From assembly GCA_002329675.1 (NCBI GenBank), contig DCUA01000202.1, forward strand, positions 1 to 5,496: a stretch of DNA of 5,496 bases, written 5' to 3'. Below the pieces are notes generated by a model. The model was not told where the DNA came from, ran no database searches, and saw only the letters and a program-made list of their open reading frames with translations. Source of the DNA: Firmicutes bacterium UBA1426 (GTDB taxonomy: Bacteria > Bacillota > Clostridia > Peptostreptococcales > Anaerovoracaceae). Positions 1 to 5,496 of the stretch are shown here, piece by piece (position 1 is the first letter of the stretch; each line of letters opens with the position of its first letter). A program made the position numbers and the translations under genes.

Positions 1-1103
1 GAATAGAGCTGGAATTCTTCTTCCTTTCCCTTTTCTTCAGACAATTCCTTGACAAAGGATTTGAGAATATTCGCCCTGGGATCAGACAGGGAATAGACCG
101 CATGGCCCATGCCGTAAATGAGCCCGGCATTATCAAAAGCTCTCTTCTGCAGAAGAGCTAAGAGATAATCCCTCACTTCCTTTTCATTTTTCCAGTCGGC
201 AATTTCCTTCTTCATATGTTCAAACATTTGAATCACTTTTATATTTGCCCCACCGTGCTTCGGTCCCTTGAGAGAGCTCAGCGCCGCTGCAATTGTGGAG
301 TAGGTATCCGCTCCGCTCGATGTTACCACATGAGTGGTGAAGGTGGAGTTATTGCCGCCGCCATGCTCGGCATGGAGAATCAATGCTACATCTAAAATAT
401 GTGCTTCCATTTCCGAATACTTGCTGTCCGGCCGGAGCATATGTAGTATATTCTCCGCTGTAGAAAGTTCCGGTTTCGGCGTATGGATAACAAGGCTGTT
501 CCCCTGGATGTAATGGCTGTAAGCCTGATATCCGTAGACGGAAAGCACCGGGAAATTGGCGATCAGCTGCAGACACTGCCTCATGACATTGGGTAATGAT
601 ATGTCATTCGCGTTGTTGTCGTAGGCAAACAAAGTGAGCACGCTTCGCGACAGCGTATTCATCATATCATTTGTTGGAGCCTTCATGATTACGTCCCGGA
701 CGAAATTGGTCGGCAGGGTACGGTATCCCGCCAGAATCTCTGTGAATTTCTTCAGTTGATTTTCGGACGGAAGCTCTCCATAAAGCAGGAGGTAGGACAC
801 TTCCTCGAACCCAAACCGCTTTTCCCGAATGATACCGGAAATGATCTGCTCAACATCAATACCCCTGTAGAAAAGTTTCCCTTCTGCAGGTATCAGTTGG
901 TCGCCTTCCCTTGCAAAGGCCTGGATCTCTGAAATCTCCGTCAGGCCTGTGAGCACCCCCTTACCGTTTATATCGCGAAGTCCCCGCTTTACCTCAAATT
1001 TCCCGTAATACTCCGGATCTATAGTGCTCTTCTGTCTGCACAGTTCTGCCAGCTCCACAATATCCTGTGTGATTTCTGAATATGCATTCTTGTACTTATT
1101 CAT
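1..1103 (-). CDS. gltA: Citrate synthase (partial, C-terminus beyond left edge)
   Basis: Condenses acetyl-CoA with oxaloacetate to give citrate and CoA in the cytoplasm, the entry to the oxidative TCA branch that leads to 2-oxoglutarate and glutamate. The 367 visible codons start MNKYKNAYSEI. Family signatures are FYRGIDVEQII near residue 90, HAEHGGGNNSTFTTH with a catalytic-type His247, SLKGPKHGGAN with His283, and YGMGHAVYSLSDPRA around His334. By alignment with E. coli citrate synthase these histidines match His264 and His305; the catalytic Asp (E. coli Asp362, in VDFYSG) would lie past the left edge, so the active site cannot be fully checked. Roughly 60-90 residues are missing. The ATG at 1103 is chosen because GGAAGGAG lies 7 nt upstream. 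It is divergent from nadE. The sequence belongs to the Si-type citrate synthase fold and not to the Re-type, which resembles homocitrate synthase. 2-methylcitrate synthase activity cannot be excluded from sequence alone. Confidence 0.95.
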   Translation of the reverse strand, partial: MNKYKNAYSEITQDIVELAELCRQKSTIDPEYYGKFEVKRGLRDINGKGVLTGLTEISEIQAFAREGDQLIPAEGKLFYRGIDVEQIISGIIREKRFGFEEVSYLLLYGELPSENQLKKFTEILAGYRTLPTNFVRDVIMKAPTNDMMNTLSRSVLTLFAYDNNANDISLPNVMRQCLQLIANFPVLSVYGYQAYSHYIQGNSLVIHTPKPELSTAENILHMLRPDSKYSEMEAHILDVALILHAEHGGGNNSTFTTHVVTSSGADTYSTIAAALSSLKGPKHGGANIKVIQMFEHMKKEIADWKNEKEVRDYLLALLQKRAFDNAGLIYGMGHAVYSLSDPRANILKSFVKELSEEKGKEEEFQLY

Positions 1104-1110
1104 AGTCTCT

Positions 1111-1118
1111 CTCCTTCC
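1111..1118 (-). promoter_or_regulatory. Ribosome binding site of citrate synthase
   Basis: Read on the minus strand this is GGAAGGAG, followed by 7 nt and the ATG at 1103. It fixes the start of the citrate synthase gene. Confidence 0.8.
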
Positions 1119-1154
1119 CTTGGCGTCATTCCTTGATTACTCTTATCAGACGTC

Positions 1155-1195
1155 TGTATATTTATACAAAATGCACTTTATTCATGCATTTATAC
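1155..1195 (-). promoter_or_regulatory. Candidate ARG-box-like operator cluster in citrate synthase leader
   Basis: Two inverted repeats abut. The first (1155-1168) reads TGTATAAATATACA on the minus strand: 6-bp arms, 2-nt centre, and a full match to the palindromic ARG-box pattern TGNATWWWWATNCA as I recall it. The second (1169-1191) has 7-bp arms AAATGCA/TGCATTT around 9 nt; its minus strand contains CATGAATAAA, like one ARG-box half. The octamer ATTTATAC also recurs directly at 1160-1167 and 1188-1195. The cluster lies downstream of the predicted promoter, a position suited to repression by roadblock. Binding by ArgR is inference; any dimeric regulator, or chance in A+T-rich DNA, remains possible. 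Confidence 0.4.
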
Positions 1196-1212
1196 TCGCC
1201 TATATTTCTCCT

Positions 1213-1242
1213 ATTCTATCACAGGATCCCTAACCATGGCAA
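1213..1242 (-). promoter_or_regulatory. Predicted sigma-A promoter of citrate synthase
   Basis: On the minus strand the -35 is TTGCCA (1242-1237), then an 18-nt spacer, then -10 TAGAAT (1218-1213). The -10 is preceded by TGA, giving an extended -10 (TGN). Transcription would begin near 1206, leaving a leader of about 100 nt that contains the inverted repeats at 1155-1195. Confidence 0.55.
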
Positions 1243-1280
1243 GCGTCATTGCTGAGCGCATTTAATACCAAATACCTATT

Positions 1281-1307
1281 TTGATAACCCGTTTTTTAGT
1301 ATATAAT
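1281..1307 (+). promoter_or_regulatory. Predicted sigma-A promoter of nadE
   Basis: A perfect -10 TATAAT lies at 1302-1307. The best -35 is TTGATA at 1281-1286 with a short 15-nt spacer; TTTTGA at 1279-1284 would give 17 nt. The start site would be near 1314, leaving a leader of about 90 nt. In that leader I see only the 8-bp palindrome TATGCATA (1334-1341) and no convincing riboswitch or leader peptide. Together with the citrate synthase signals this accounts for the roughly 300-bp gap at 1104-1405. Confidence 0.55.
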
Positions 1308-1391
1308 AGATGCAATCAAACGATAATTAGGTTTATGCATACATTTCGAACCGGCACAATATTGCAGACACTTTGCTTAGGCGAAGAATAT

Positions 1392-1400
1392 GGGAGAAGG
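1392..1400 (+). promoter_or_regulatory. Ribosome binding site of nadE (decides the start)
   Basis: GGGAGAAGG lies 5 nt before the ATG at 1406. An in-frame TTG at 1373 would add 11 residues (starting LLRRRIWEK) but has no Shine-Dalgarno in front and overlaps this site, so 1406 is preferred. Confidence 0.75.
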
Positions 1401-1405
1401 TACAG

Positions 1406-3385
1406 ATGAATAATTTAGGAATGATCCGCGTAGCTGCAGCGTCCCCTATATTAAAGGTGGGAAACACCGAGTTTAACAGCAATGAAATCCTTCGTTGCGC
1501 AGAAGAAGCATATGGCAAGGGGGCGGGCATTATCGTCTTTCCTGCGCTTTGTTTGACAGGAGCCAGCTGTGGGGATCTCTTTTTTCAAGATTCCCTTTGT
1601 AAAAACCAGCTTCTTGCTATAAATAAAATAGCTTTGGCAACAAAGAAGATGGGGGCTGCATTAGTGCTGGGCACCTACCTTAGAATCGATAACCACTTGG
1701 TGAAATGTGCAATGCTGCTGCAGAACGGCCTGATCAGAGGCATTGTTCCCAAATACTATCCCACAGGAGCAAGAGGCTCCGGCGATAGCCGCTGGTTCAG
1801 CCCCGGCGCAGAAATTGAACACAGCAGAAAGACCATTGCCCTCTTTGGCTGTCAGATCCCCTTCGGTAAAATAATCTTTCGTGACCCCGAGAGCGGAATC
1901 GCTCTGGGATTGGAGATTGATGAGGACCTGTTCGCTCCCACATCACCGGGGGCAAAACTTTGTGTGGCAGGCGCACATATCCTCTGTAACTCCGCTGCAA
2001 GCCCGGAACTGGTGGGGTCTTCCATGCGCAGGCGCTATTCGATCCTTCAAAAAAGCAGGGATTGCCTCTGTGGCTACATTTATGCATCCGCGGGAACCTT
2101 TGAATCCACTTCGGATCAGGTGTACAGCGGCCACTGTGTCATTTCCGAAGGCGGTACACTATTAAAGGAGAGTTCCGGTCTTTCCTTTGACAGCAGGATA
2201 ACCTACAGTGATCTTGACTTCGAAAAGCTGGTGAACGGAAGGATCGGGACCACCGGTTTCGGCCATATCTCAATGGAGAGCGCAGAAGCCTCTTCCTATA
2301 TGGAAGAGGAACTTCGGGTACTCCCACTCCTGCGCGAGGATGTTCCTTTAATGAGAGCCTTTAGCAAGACTCCTTTTATACCTGAAAAGGAATCATTAGC
2401 AAGGGAAAACAGCCGGGAAGCCTTTGAGATCCAATCCGCCGCACTGGCCAGGCGCCTCTCACACACCGGTTCAAAGAAAGCAGTTCTTGGGGTTTCCGGT
2501 GGTCTGGATTCTACATTGGCACTGCTGGTGGCTGTCAATGCTATGAAGTTACTGAATAAACCGGCTTCCAATGTGATCGCGATAACCATGCCGGGCTTCG
2601 GTACTACTGGAAAGACCTATACTAACGCCCTGTCCATGATGAAGGCACTGGGTACTGAAATACGCGAAATCCCGATAAAAGAAGCGGTTCTGCAGCATTT
2701 TAAGGACATAGCTCATGATCCGGCGGTGAAAAGTACAGTCTACGAAAATGCCCAGGCGAGAGAGCGCACGCAAATATTGATGGATATCGCAAACATGGAA
2801 GGGGGTATCCAGATCGGTACCGGAGACCTTTCTGAAGCCGCACTGGGGTGGAGCACTTACAGCGGTGACCATATGGCTATGTATAATGTAAATGCAGGGA
2901 TCCCAAAGACTGTTATGCGAGTCATGATAAAATGGTTTATCGATTTTGTCCTCACAGGACCCAATCAGGACACATCCTTCAGTAAGGACAACAAAAAGCT
3001 TGCCGCGGCTCTTCTCGATGTCCTGAACACCCCTGTTTCTCCCGAGCTTCTGCCTCCGGACGAAAGCGGCGAGATCGCTCAGAAGACGGAAGACAAGGTA
3101 GGGCCCTACATCCTTCACGATTTCTTCCTGTATCATACGCTGCGCCAGGGGCCATCCCCTGTCAAGTTGCTGGCTATGGCAAAGTCTGCTTTTAATGATG
3201 AATATGATGAGGAGTTTATTCGCCATTGGCTGAAGATTTTCTACAGCCGGTTCTTCGCGCATCAATTCAAACGCAGCTGCGCTCCTGAAGGTCCAAAAGT
3301 GGGTACTGTGAGCCTATCGATCCGGGGGGATTGGCAGATGCCCGGTGACGGGGATGCAAGTCTCTGGATTAAGGACTTAGAATAA
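1406..3385 (+). CDS. nadE: Two-domain NAD+ synthase with substituted glutaminase triad
   Basis: Last step of NAD+ synthesis: ATP-dependent amidation of deamido-NAD+ to NAD+, with AMP and PPi released, in the cytoplasm. The 659-residue length fits glutamine-dependent NadE. Residues about 5-290 are a nitrilase-fold domain and about 335-659 the synthetase. The synthetase looks intact: PP-loop SGGLDS at 364-369, TMPGFGTT, YENAQARERTQILMD, GTGDLSEAALGW at 471-482, GDHMAMYNVNAGIPKT, GPYILHDFFLYH, QFKRSC and a terminal RGDWQMPGD. In the nitrilase domain, ESTSDQVYSGH (233-243) and Lys116 are kept, but the usual FPEL glutamate is Ala47 (GCG) and the usual EICED cysteine is Asp172 (GAT). By recollection these match Glu52 and Cys176 of the M. 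tuberculosis enzyme, with Lys121 matching Lys116. Glutamine hydrolysis is therefore predicted to be lost and ammonia used instead. The reading frame is unbroken, which argues against a pseudogene. It is monocistronic, with its own promoter and terminator. Confidence 0.95.
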   Translation: MNNLGMIRVAAASPILKVGNTEFNSNEILRCAEEAYGKGAGIIVFPALCLTGASCGDLFFQDSLCKNQLLAINKIALATKKMGAALVLGTYLRIDNHLVKCAMLLQNGLIRGIVPKYYPTGARGSGDSRWFSPGAEIEHSRKTIALFGCQIPFGKIIFRDPESGIALGLEIDEDLFAPTSPGAKLCVAGAHILCNSAASPELVGSSMRRRYSILQKSRDCLCGYIYASAGTFESTSDQVYSGHCVISEGGTLLKESSGLSFDSRITYSDLDFEKLVNGRIGTTGFGHISMESAEASSYMEEELRVLPLLREDVPLMRAFSKTPFIPEKESLARENSREAFEIQSAALARRLSHTGSKKAVLGVSGGLDSTLALLVAVNAMKLLNKPASNVIAITMPGFGTTGKTYTNALSMMKALGTEIREIPIKEAVLQHFKDIAHDPAVKSTVYENAQARERTQILMDIANMEGGIQIGTGDLSEAALGWSTYSGDHMAMYNVNAGIPKTVMRVMIKWFIDFVLTGPNQDTSFSKDNKKLAAALLDVLNTPVSPELLPPDESGEIAQKTEDKVGPYILHDFFLYHTLRQGPSPVKLLAMAKSAFNDEYDEEFIRHWLKIFYSRFFAHQFKRSCAPEGPKVGTVSLSIRGDWQMPGDGDASLWIKDLE

Positions 3386-3420
3386 TCCGTAGTAAGATAT
3401 TTCTGATTCCGCTGCTAACA

Positions 3421-3475
3421 AACCGGTCACAAGAGCGTACCTAGTGACCGGTTCAAATTTTTGTTATTATTTTTC
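3421..3475 (+). terminator. Intrinsic terminator of nadE
   Basis: A perfect 10-bp stem, AACCGGTCAC (3421-3430) with GTGACCGGTT (3444-3453), closes a 13-nt loop and is followed by T-rich DNA (3458-3475). It sits 35 nt after the nadE stop, between two converging genes. On the minus strand only a weak T run follows the stem, so it may serve threonine aldolase poorly; no other terminator for that gene is seen. Confidence 0.85.
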
Positions 3476-3480
3476 AAGAA

Positions 3481-4506
3481 TTACAGGCATTCCTTAAACC
3501 TTGCCAGAACGAAGTCAATGTCTTCCCGCGTGACGTCCACATTTGTCACAAAGCGCCATTCTCCGTCCTCGATGCCGCAGATTTTGACTCCGTTTTTCAG
3601 GAAATGGTCTATAAGCTTCTGCTCAGGGATCACTTCGGGTCCCATTTCAAAGAATACCATATTAATGTCCAATCGATCAGCTTTCACATATACTCCCGGG
3701 ATGCGGGAGAGCTGATCCGCCAGATAGGCAGCGTTTTCGTGATCGATGTGAAGCCGTTTGGTCATCTTTTCGAGAGCGATGATGCCTGCCGCAGCCAGGA
3801 TTCCTGCCTGACGCATGCCACCTCCCATGAGCTTTCTGTTCTTCCTGGCTATCTCGATAAATTCTTTTGTTCCCGCTACCAGAGATCCTACCGGTGCGGC
3901 CAGACCCTTTGACAGGCAGAACTGTACAGAATCGGCACAGGCAGCGATTTCCTTCGCATCCACGCCCAGGGCAACAGCCGCATTGAATATTCTGGCCCCG
4001 TCCATATGAACGGGAATCCCATGCTCTTCACCGATCTTCTTAATTGCCTGCAGGTTGTCAACAGGGATTGCAGTGCCAAGTCCGTGAGCGTTCTCTACAC
4101 AGATGAGCCCGGTATGGGGATAATGAATATCATCGCCCGGGCGTATGGCAGCTTCCACATCAGCCGGGTCGAGCATACCGTTATTGCTCTTTAGAGTCCT
4201 GAGCTGAACTCCTGCAATTACTGCCGCTCCACCGACCTCATGGAGAACGATATGGCAGTCTTCACCCAGGATCACTTCATCGCCTCTTCTTGTATGGGTC
4301 AAAACACAGAGCTGATTGCCAAAGGTGCCACTGGGCACGAACAGGGCGGCTTCTTTGCCCACCATCTCCGCCGCAAGCTCCTGCAGGCGGTTTACGGTTG
4401 GATCGTCTTCATAGACATCGTCGCCCACCTCAGCCTCTGCCATGGCCTTGCGCATCTCTTCCGTAGGCATAGTAACGGTATCACTTCTCAGATCGATGTA
4501 TCTCAT
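3481..4506 (-). CDS. ltaE: Low-specificity L-threonine aldolase
   Basis: PLP-dependent cleavage of L-threonine/L-allo-threonine to glycine and acetaldehyde; reversible and cytoplasmic. The 341 residues form a complete fold-type I aldolase of usual length. Visible signatures: N-terminal [11 protein letters not shown] (residues 5-15), [16 protein letters not shown], the phosphate-binding SGT at 59-61, His85 where the PLP-stacking histidine is expected, HMDGAR with Asp169 for the PLP ring nitrogen and Arg172, [12 protein letters not shown] with the Schiff-base Lys200, and GGGMRQAG around 228-235. No key residue appears to be missing. The ATG at 4506 follows AAGGAGG at 5-nt spacing. The gene converges with nadE and has its own promoter upstream, so it looks monocistronic. 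Stereospecificity (L-threo versus L-allo) cannot be read from the sequence; the closest alternative within the beta-eliminating lyase family is a phenylserine-type aldolase. Confidence 0.95.
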   Translation of the reverse strand: MRYIDLRSDTVTMPTEEMRKAMAEAEVGDDVYEDDPTVNRLQELAAEMVGKEAALFVPSGTFGNQLCVLTHTRRGDEVILGEDCHIVLHEVGGAAVIAGVQLRTLKSNNGMLDPADVEAAIRPGDDIHYPHTGLICVENAHGLGTAIPVDNLQAIKKIGEEHGIPVHMDGARIFNAAVALGVDAKEIAACADSVQFCLSKGLAAPVGSLVAGTKEFIEIARKNRKLMGGGMRQAGILAAAGIIALEKMTKRLHIDHENAAYLADQLSRIPGVYVKADRLDINMVFFEMGPEVIPEQKLIDHFLKNGVKICGIEDGEWRFVTNVDVTREDIDFVLARFKECL

Positions 4507-4511
4507 TGTTC

Positions 4512-4518
4512 CCTCCTT
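4512..4518 (-). promoter_or_regulatory. Ribosome binding site of ltaE
   Basis: Minus strand AAGGAGG, a full anti-Shine-Dalgarno match, with 5 nt (GAACA) before the ATG at 4506. It suggests efficient translation and fixes the start. Confidence 0.85.
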
Positions 4519-4575
4519 GCGAGTCTCCTCTGCAACATATAATTGATCACTGGTAGTAGTTCATTTTTACATAAA

Positions 4576-4604
4576 ATTATAAACACCTTACAATGTTAAG
4601 TCAA
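4576..4604 (-). promoter_or_regulatory. Near-consensus sigma-A promoter of ltaE
   Basis: On the minus strand: -35 TTGACT (4604-4599), an exact 17-nt spacer, and -10 TATAAT (4581-4576). Eleven of twelve hexamer bases match consensus. Transcription would start near 4569, giving a leader of about 63 nt. It lies after the guaA terminator, so ltaE should be transcribed independently of guaA. Confidence 0.8.
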
Positions 4605-4646
4605 ACTTATCGATGGAGGTAAAACACATAGAAGGCGAAAATAACT

Positions 4647-4681
4647 AAAAGCTAACTGACACGTTTCATCAGCTAGCTCTT
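4647..4681 (-). terminator. Intrinsic terminator of guaA
   Basis: Read on the minus strand, AGCTAGCTGA (4678-4669) pairs with TCAGTTAGCT (4659-4650) with one G-U pair across a 9-nt loop; flanking AAG/TTT can extend the stem to 13 bp. The 3' arm runs into TTTTAGTTATTTT. It lies about 45 nt past the guaA stop. Confidence 0.8.
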
Positions 4682-4724
4682 GTTGTTCTATTCCGCGTTA
4701 TTTCATTCCAAATCGAAAACCGTA

Positions 4725-5496
4725 TTACTCCCACTCAATGGTTCCCGGCGGCTTCGGTGTGATGTCATACATGACACGATTGACGCCTTCCACCTCGCTC
4801 GTGATGCGAAGGGTAATTTTCTCAAGCAGGTCATATGGCAGTTTTGCAACTTCTGCTGCCATTGCATCGGTGCTCAAGATGGCACGAAGGACCACTGCCT
4901 GTCCGTAAGTTCTGCAGCCGTCTGCAACACCGACGGATTTGGTTCCGGGGCACACGGTGAAGTACTGCCAGATCTCCCGATCCAGCCCGGCTTCCTTGAT
5001 CTCATCCCTGAATATGGCATCGGATTCACGAACGATCCGTACTTTATCGCGGGTAATAGCACCCACTACTCTGACGCCCAAACCAGGGCCGGGGAATGGT
5101 TGACGCCAAACCTGTTCATAAGGCAAGCCCAGGATCTCACCAACTTCGCGAACCTCATCCTTAAACAGATATTTCACAGGTTCTACCAGATCAAAATCGA
5201 AATCCTCAGGCAGGCCGCCCACATTGTGGTGGGATTTGACTACGCCTTTGTCGGATTGGCTCTCTAAAATATCGGGATAGATCGTTCCCTGCACCAGATA
5301 ATCGATCTTTCCCAGCTTAGTCGACTCCTCTTCAAAGACCCGAATAAACTCTTCACCGATGATTTTTCTCTTTTTCTCCGGATCCTCTTCGCCAGCCAGT
5401 TTATCCAGAAAACGATCCACCGCATCGATGGTGATCAGGTTCATATGAAACTGTTCCCCAAAGACCCGGGCTACCATCTCCGGCTCACCTTTGCGC
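4725..5496 (-). CDS. guaA: GMP synthase, glutamine-hydrolysing (partial, N-terminus beyond right edge)
   Basis: Makes GMP from XMP, ATP and glutamine, the last step of guanine nucleotide synthesis. About 256 residues are visible: the end of the ATP pyrophosphatase domain and the whole C-terminal XMP-binding/dimerisation domain. The glutaminase domain and the SGGVDS PP-loop would lie past the right edge. The frame is open to the edge, where [16 protein letters not shown] matches the usual region after the PP-loop, so the internal ATG at 5477 is not the start. Signatures are [40 protein letters not shown], and the C-terminal KPPGTIEWE typical of GuaA. One oddity: the stretch normally like GVMGDxRTYD reads [10 protein letters not shown] (4902-4931). 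The gene ends in its own terminator, so it is the last gene of its transcript. Confidence 0.95.
   Translation of the reverse strand, partial: RKGEPEMVARVFGEQFHMNLITIDAVDRFLDKLAGEEDPEKKRKIIGEEFIRVFEEESTKLGKIDYLVQGTIYPDILESQSDKGVVKSHHNVGGLPEDFDFDLVEPVKYLFKDEVREVGEILGLPYEQVWRQPFPGPGLGVRVVGAITRDKVRIVRESDAIFRDEIKEAGLDREIWQYFTVCPGTKSVGVADGCRTYGQAVVLRAILSTDAMAAEVAKLPYDLLEKITLRITSEVEGVNRVMYDITPKPPGTIEWE

Noticed and set aside
1147..1156. Perfect 10-bp palindrome CAGACGTCTG next to the ARG-box-like repeats
   Set aside because: It is too short to assign; there is no spacer, loop or second copy, so it is not listed as a separate site.
1024..1233. 69-codon plus-strand frame with a hydrophobic product
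   Set aside because: It overlaps the start of citrate synthase and its promoter region; the hydrophobic character reflects T-rich DNA and there is no ribosome site.
1373..1405. TTG-initiated 11-residue N-terminal extension of NadE
   Set aside because: There is no Shine-Dalgarno before the TTG, while GGGAGAAGG is ideally placed for the ATG at 1406, and the extension resembles no NadE N-terminus.
2549..3265. 238-codon open frame on the minus strand inside nadE
   Set aside because: It is fully antisense to the conserved synthetase domain, has no recognisable domain and no convincing ribosome site; it is a shadow of nadE codon usage.
1406..3385. Idea that nadE is a decaying pseudogene because of its lost catalytic residues
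   Set aside because: There is no frameshift or stop in 659 codons, all synthetase motifs are present, and promoter, ribosome site and terminator are in place; targeted loss of glutaminase function fits better.
4680..5267. 195-codon open frame on the plus strand over guaA
   Set aside because: It is antisense to the conserved C-terminal half of GMP synthase, and its product matches nothing I recognise.
3481..5496. Possible ltaE-guaA operon (same strand)
   Set aside because: A good intrinsic terminator (4647-4681) and then a near-consensus promoter (4576-4604) separate the two genes.

Overview
The window looks like chromosomal core-metabolism DNA from a low-to-middle GC Gram-positive anaerobe, most likely of the Clostridia. 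The clues are strong purine-rich Shine-Dalgarno sites (GGAAGGAG, GGGAGAAGG, AAGGAGG), A+T-rich intergenic gaps with sigma-A type promoters, intrinsic terminators, and protein variants of clostridial style (citrate synthase with GMGHAVYSLSDPRA, two-domain NadE, threonine aldolase). This placement is an inference from sequence character; no genus can be named. No mobile elements, RNA genes, CRISPR arrays or phage genes are visible.

Layout, left to right. Bases 1-1103 (minus) hold the N-terminal 367 codons of a citrate synthase that runs off the left edge. Bases 1104-1405 are a divergent intergenic region of about 300 bp. It carries a promoter for each flanking gene and, in the citrate synthase leader, a cluster of inverted repeats resembling ARG boxes. 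Bases 1406-3385 (plus) encode a full-length two-domain NAD+ synthase, followed by an intrinsic terminator at 3421-3453. Bases 3481-4506 (minus) encode a complete low-specificity L-threonine aldolase with its own near-consensus promoter. Bases 4725-5496 (minus) hold the C-terminal half of GMP synthase, entering from the right edge and closed by its own terminator at 4647-4681.

The genes appear to be four separate transcription units rather than one operon: each junction has a terminator, a promoter, or opposed strands. They serve the TCA entry/glutamate precursor supply, the last step of NAD+ synthesis, threonine/glycine interconversion, and the last step of GMP synthesis.

The most notable observation is in the NAD+ synthase. 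Its synthetase domain looks intact, but the N-terminal nitrilase-type glutaminase domain has lost two of its three catalytic residues (Glu to Ala at residue 47, Cys to Asp at residue 172; Lys116 is kept). The reading frame is open and the rest of the domain is conserved. This predicts a two-domain NAD+ synthase that cannot use glutamine and must take free ammonia, or ammonia from a partner.
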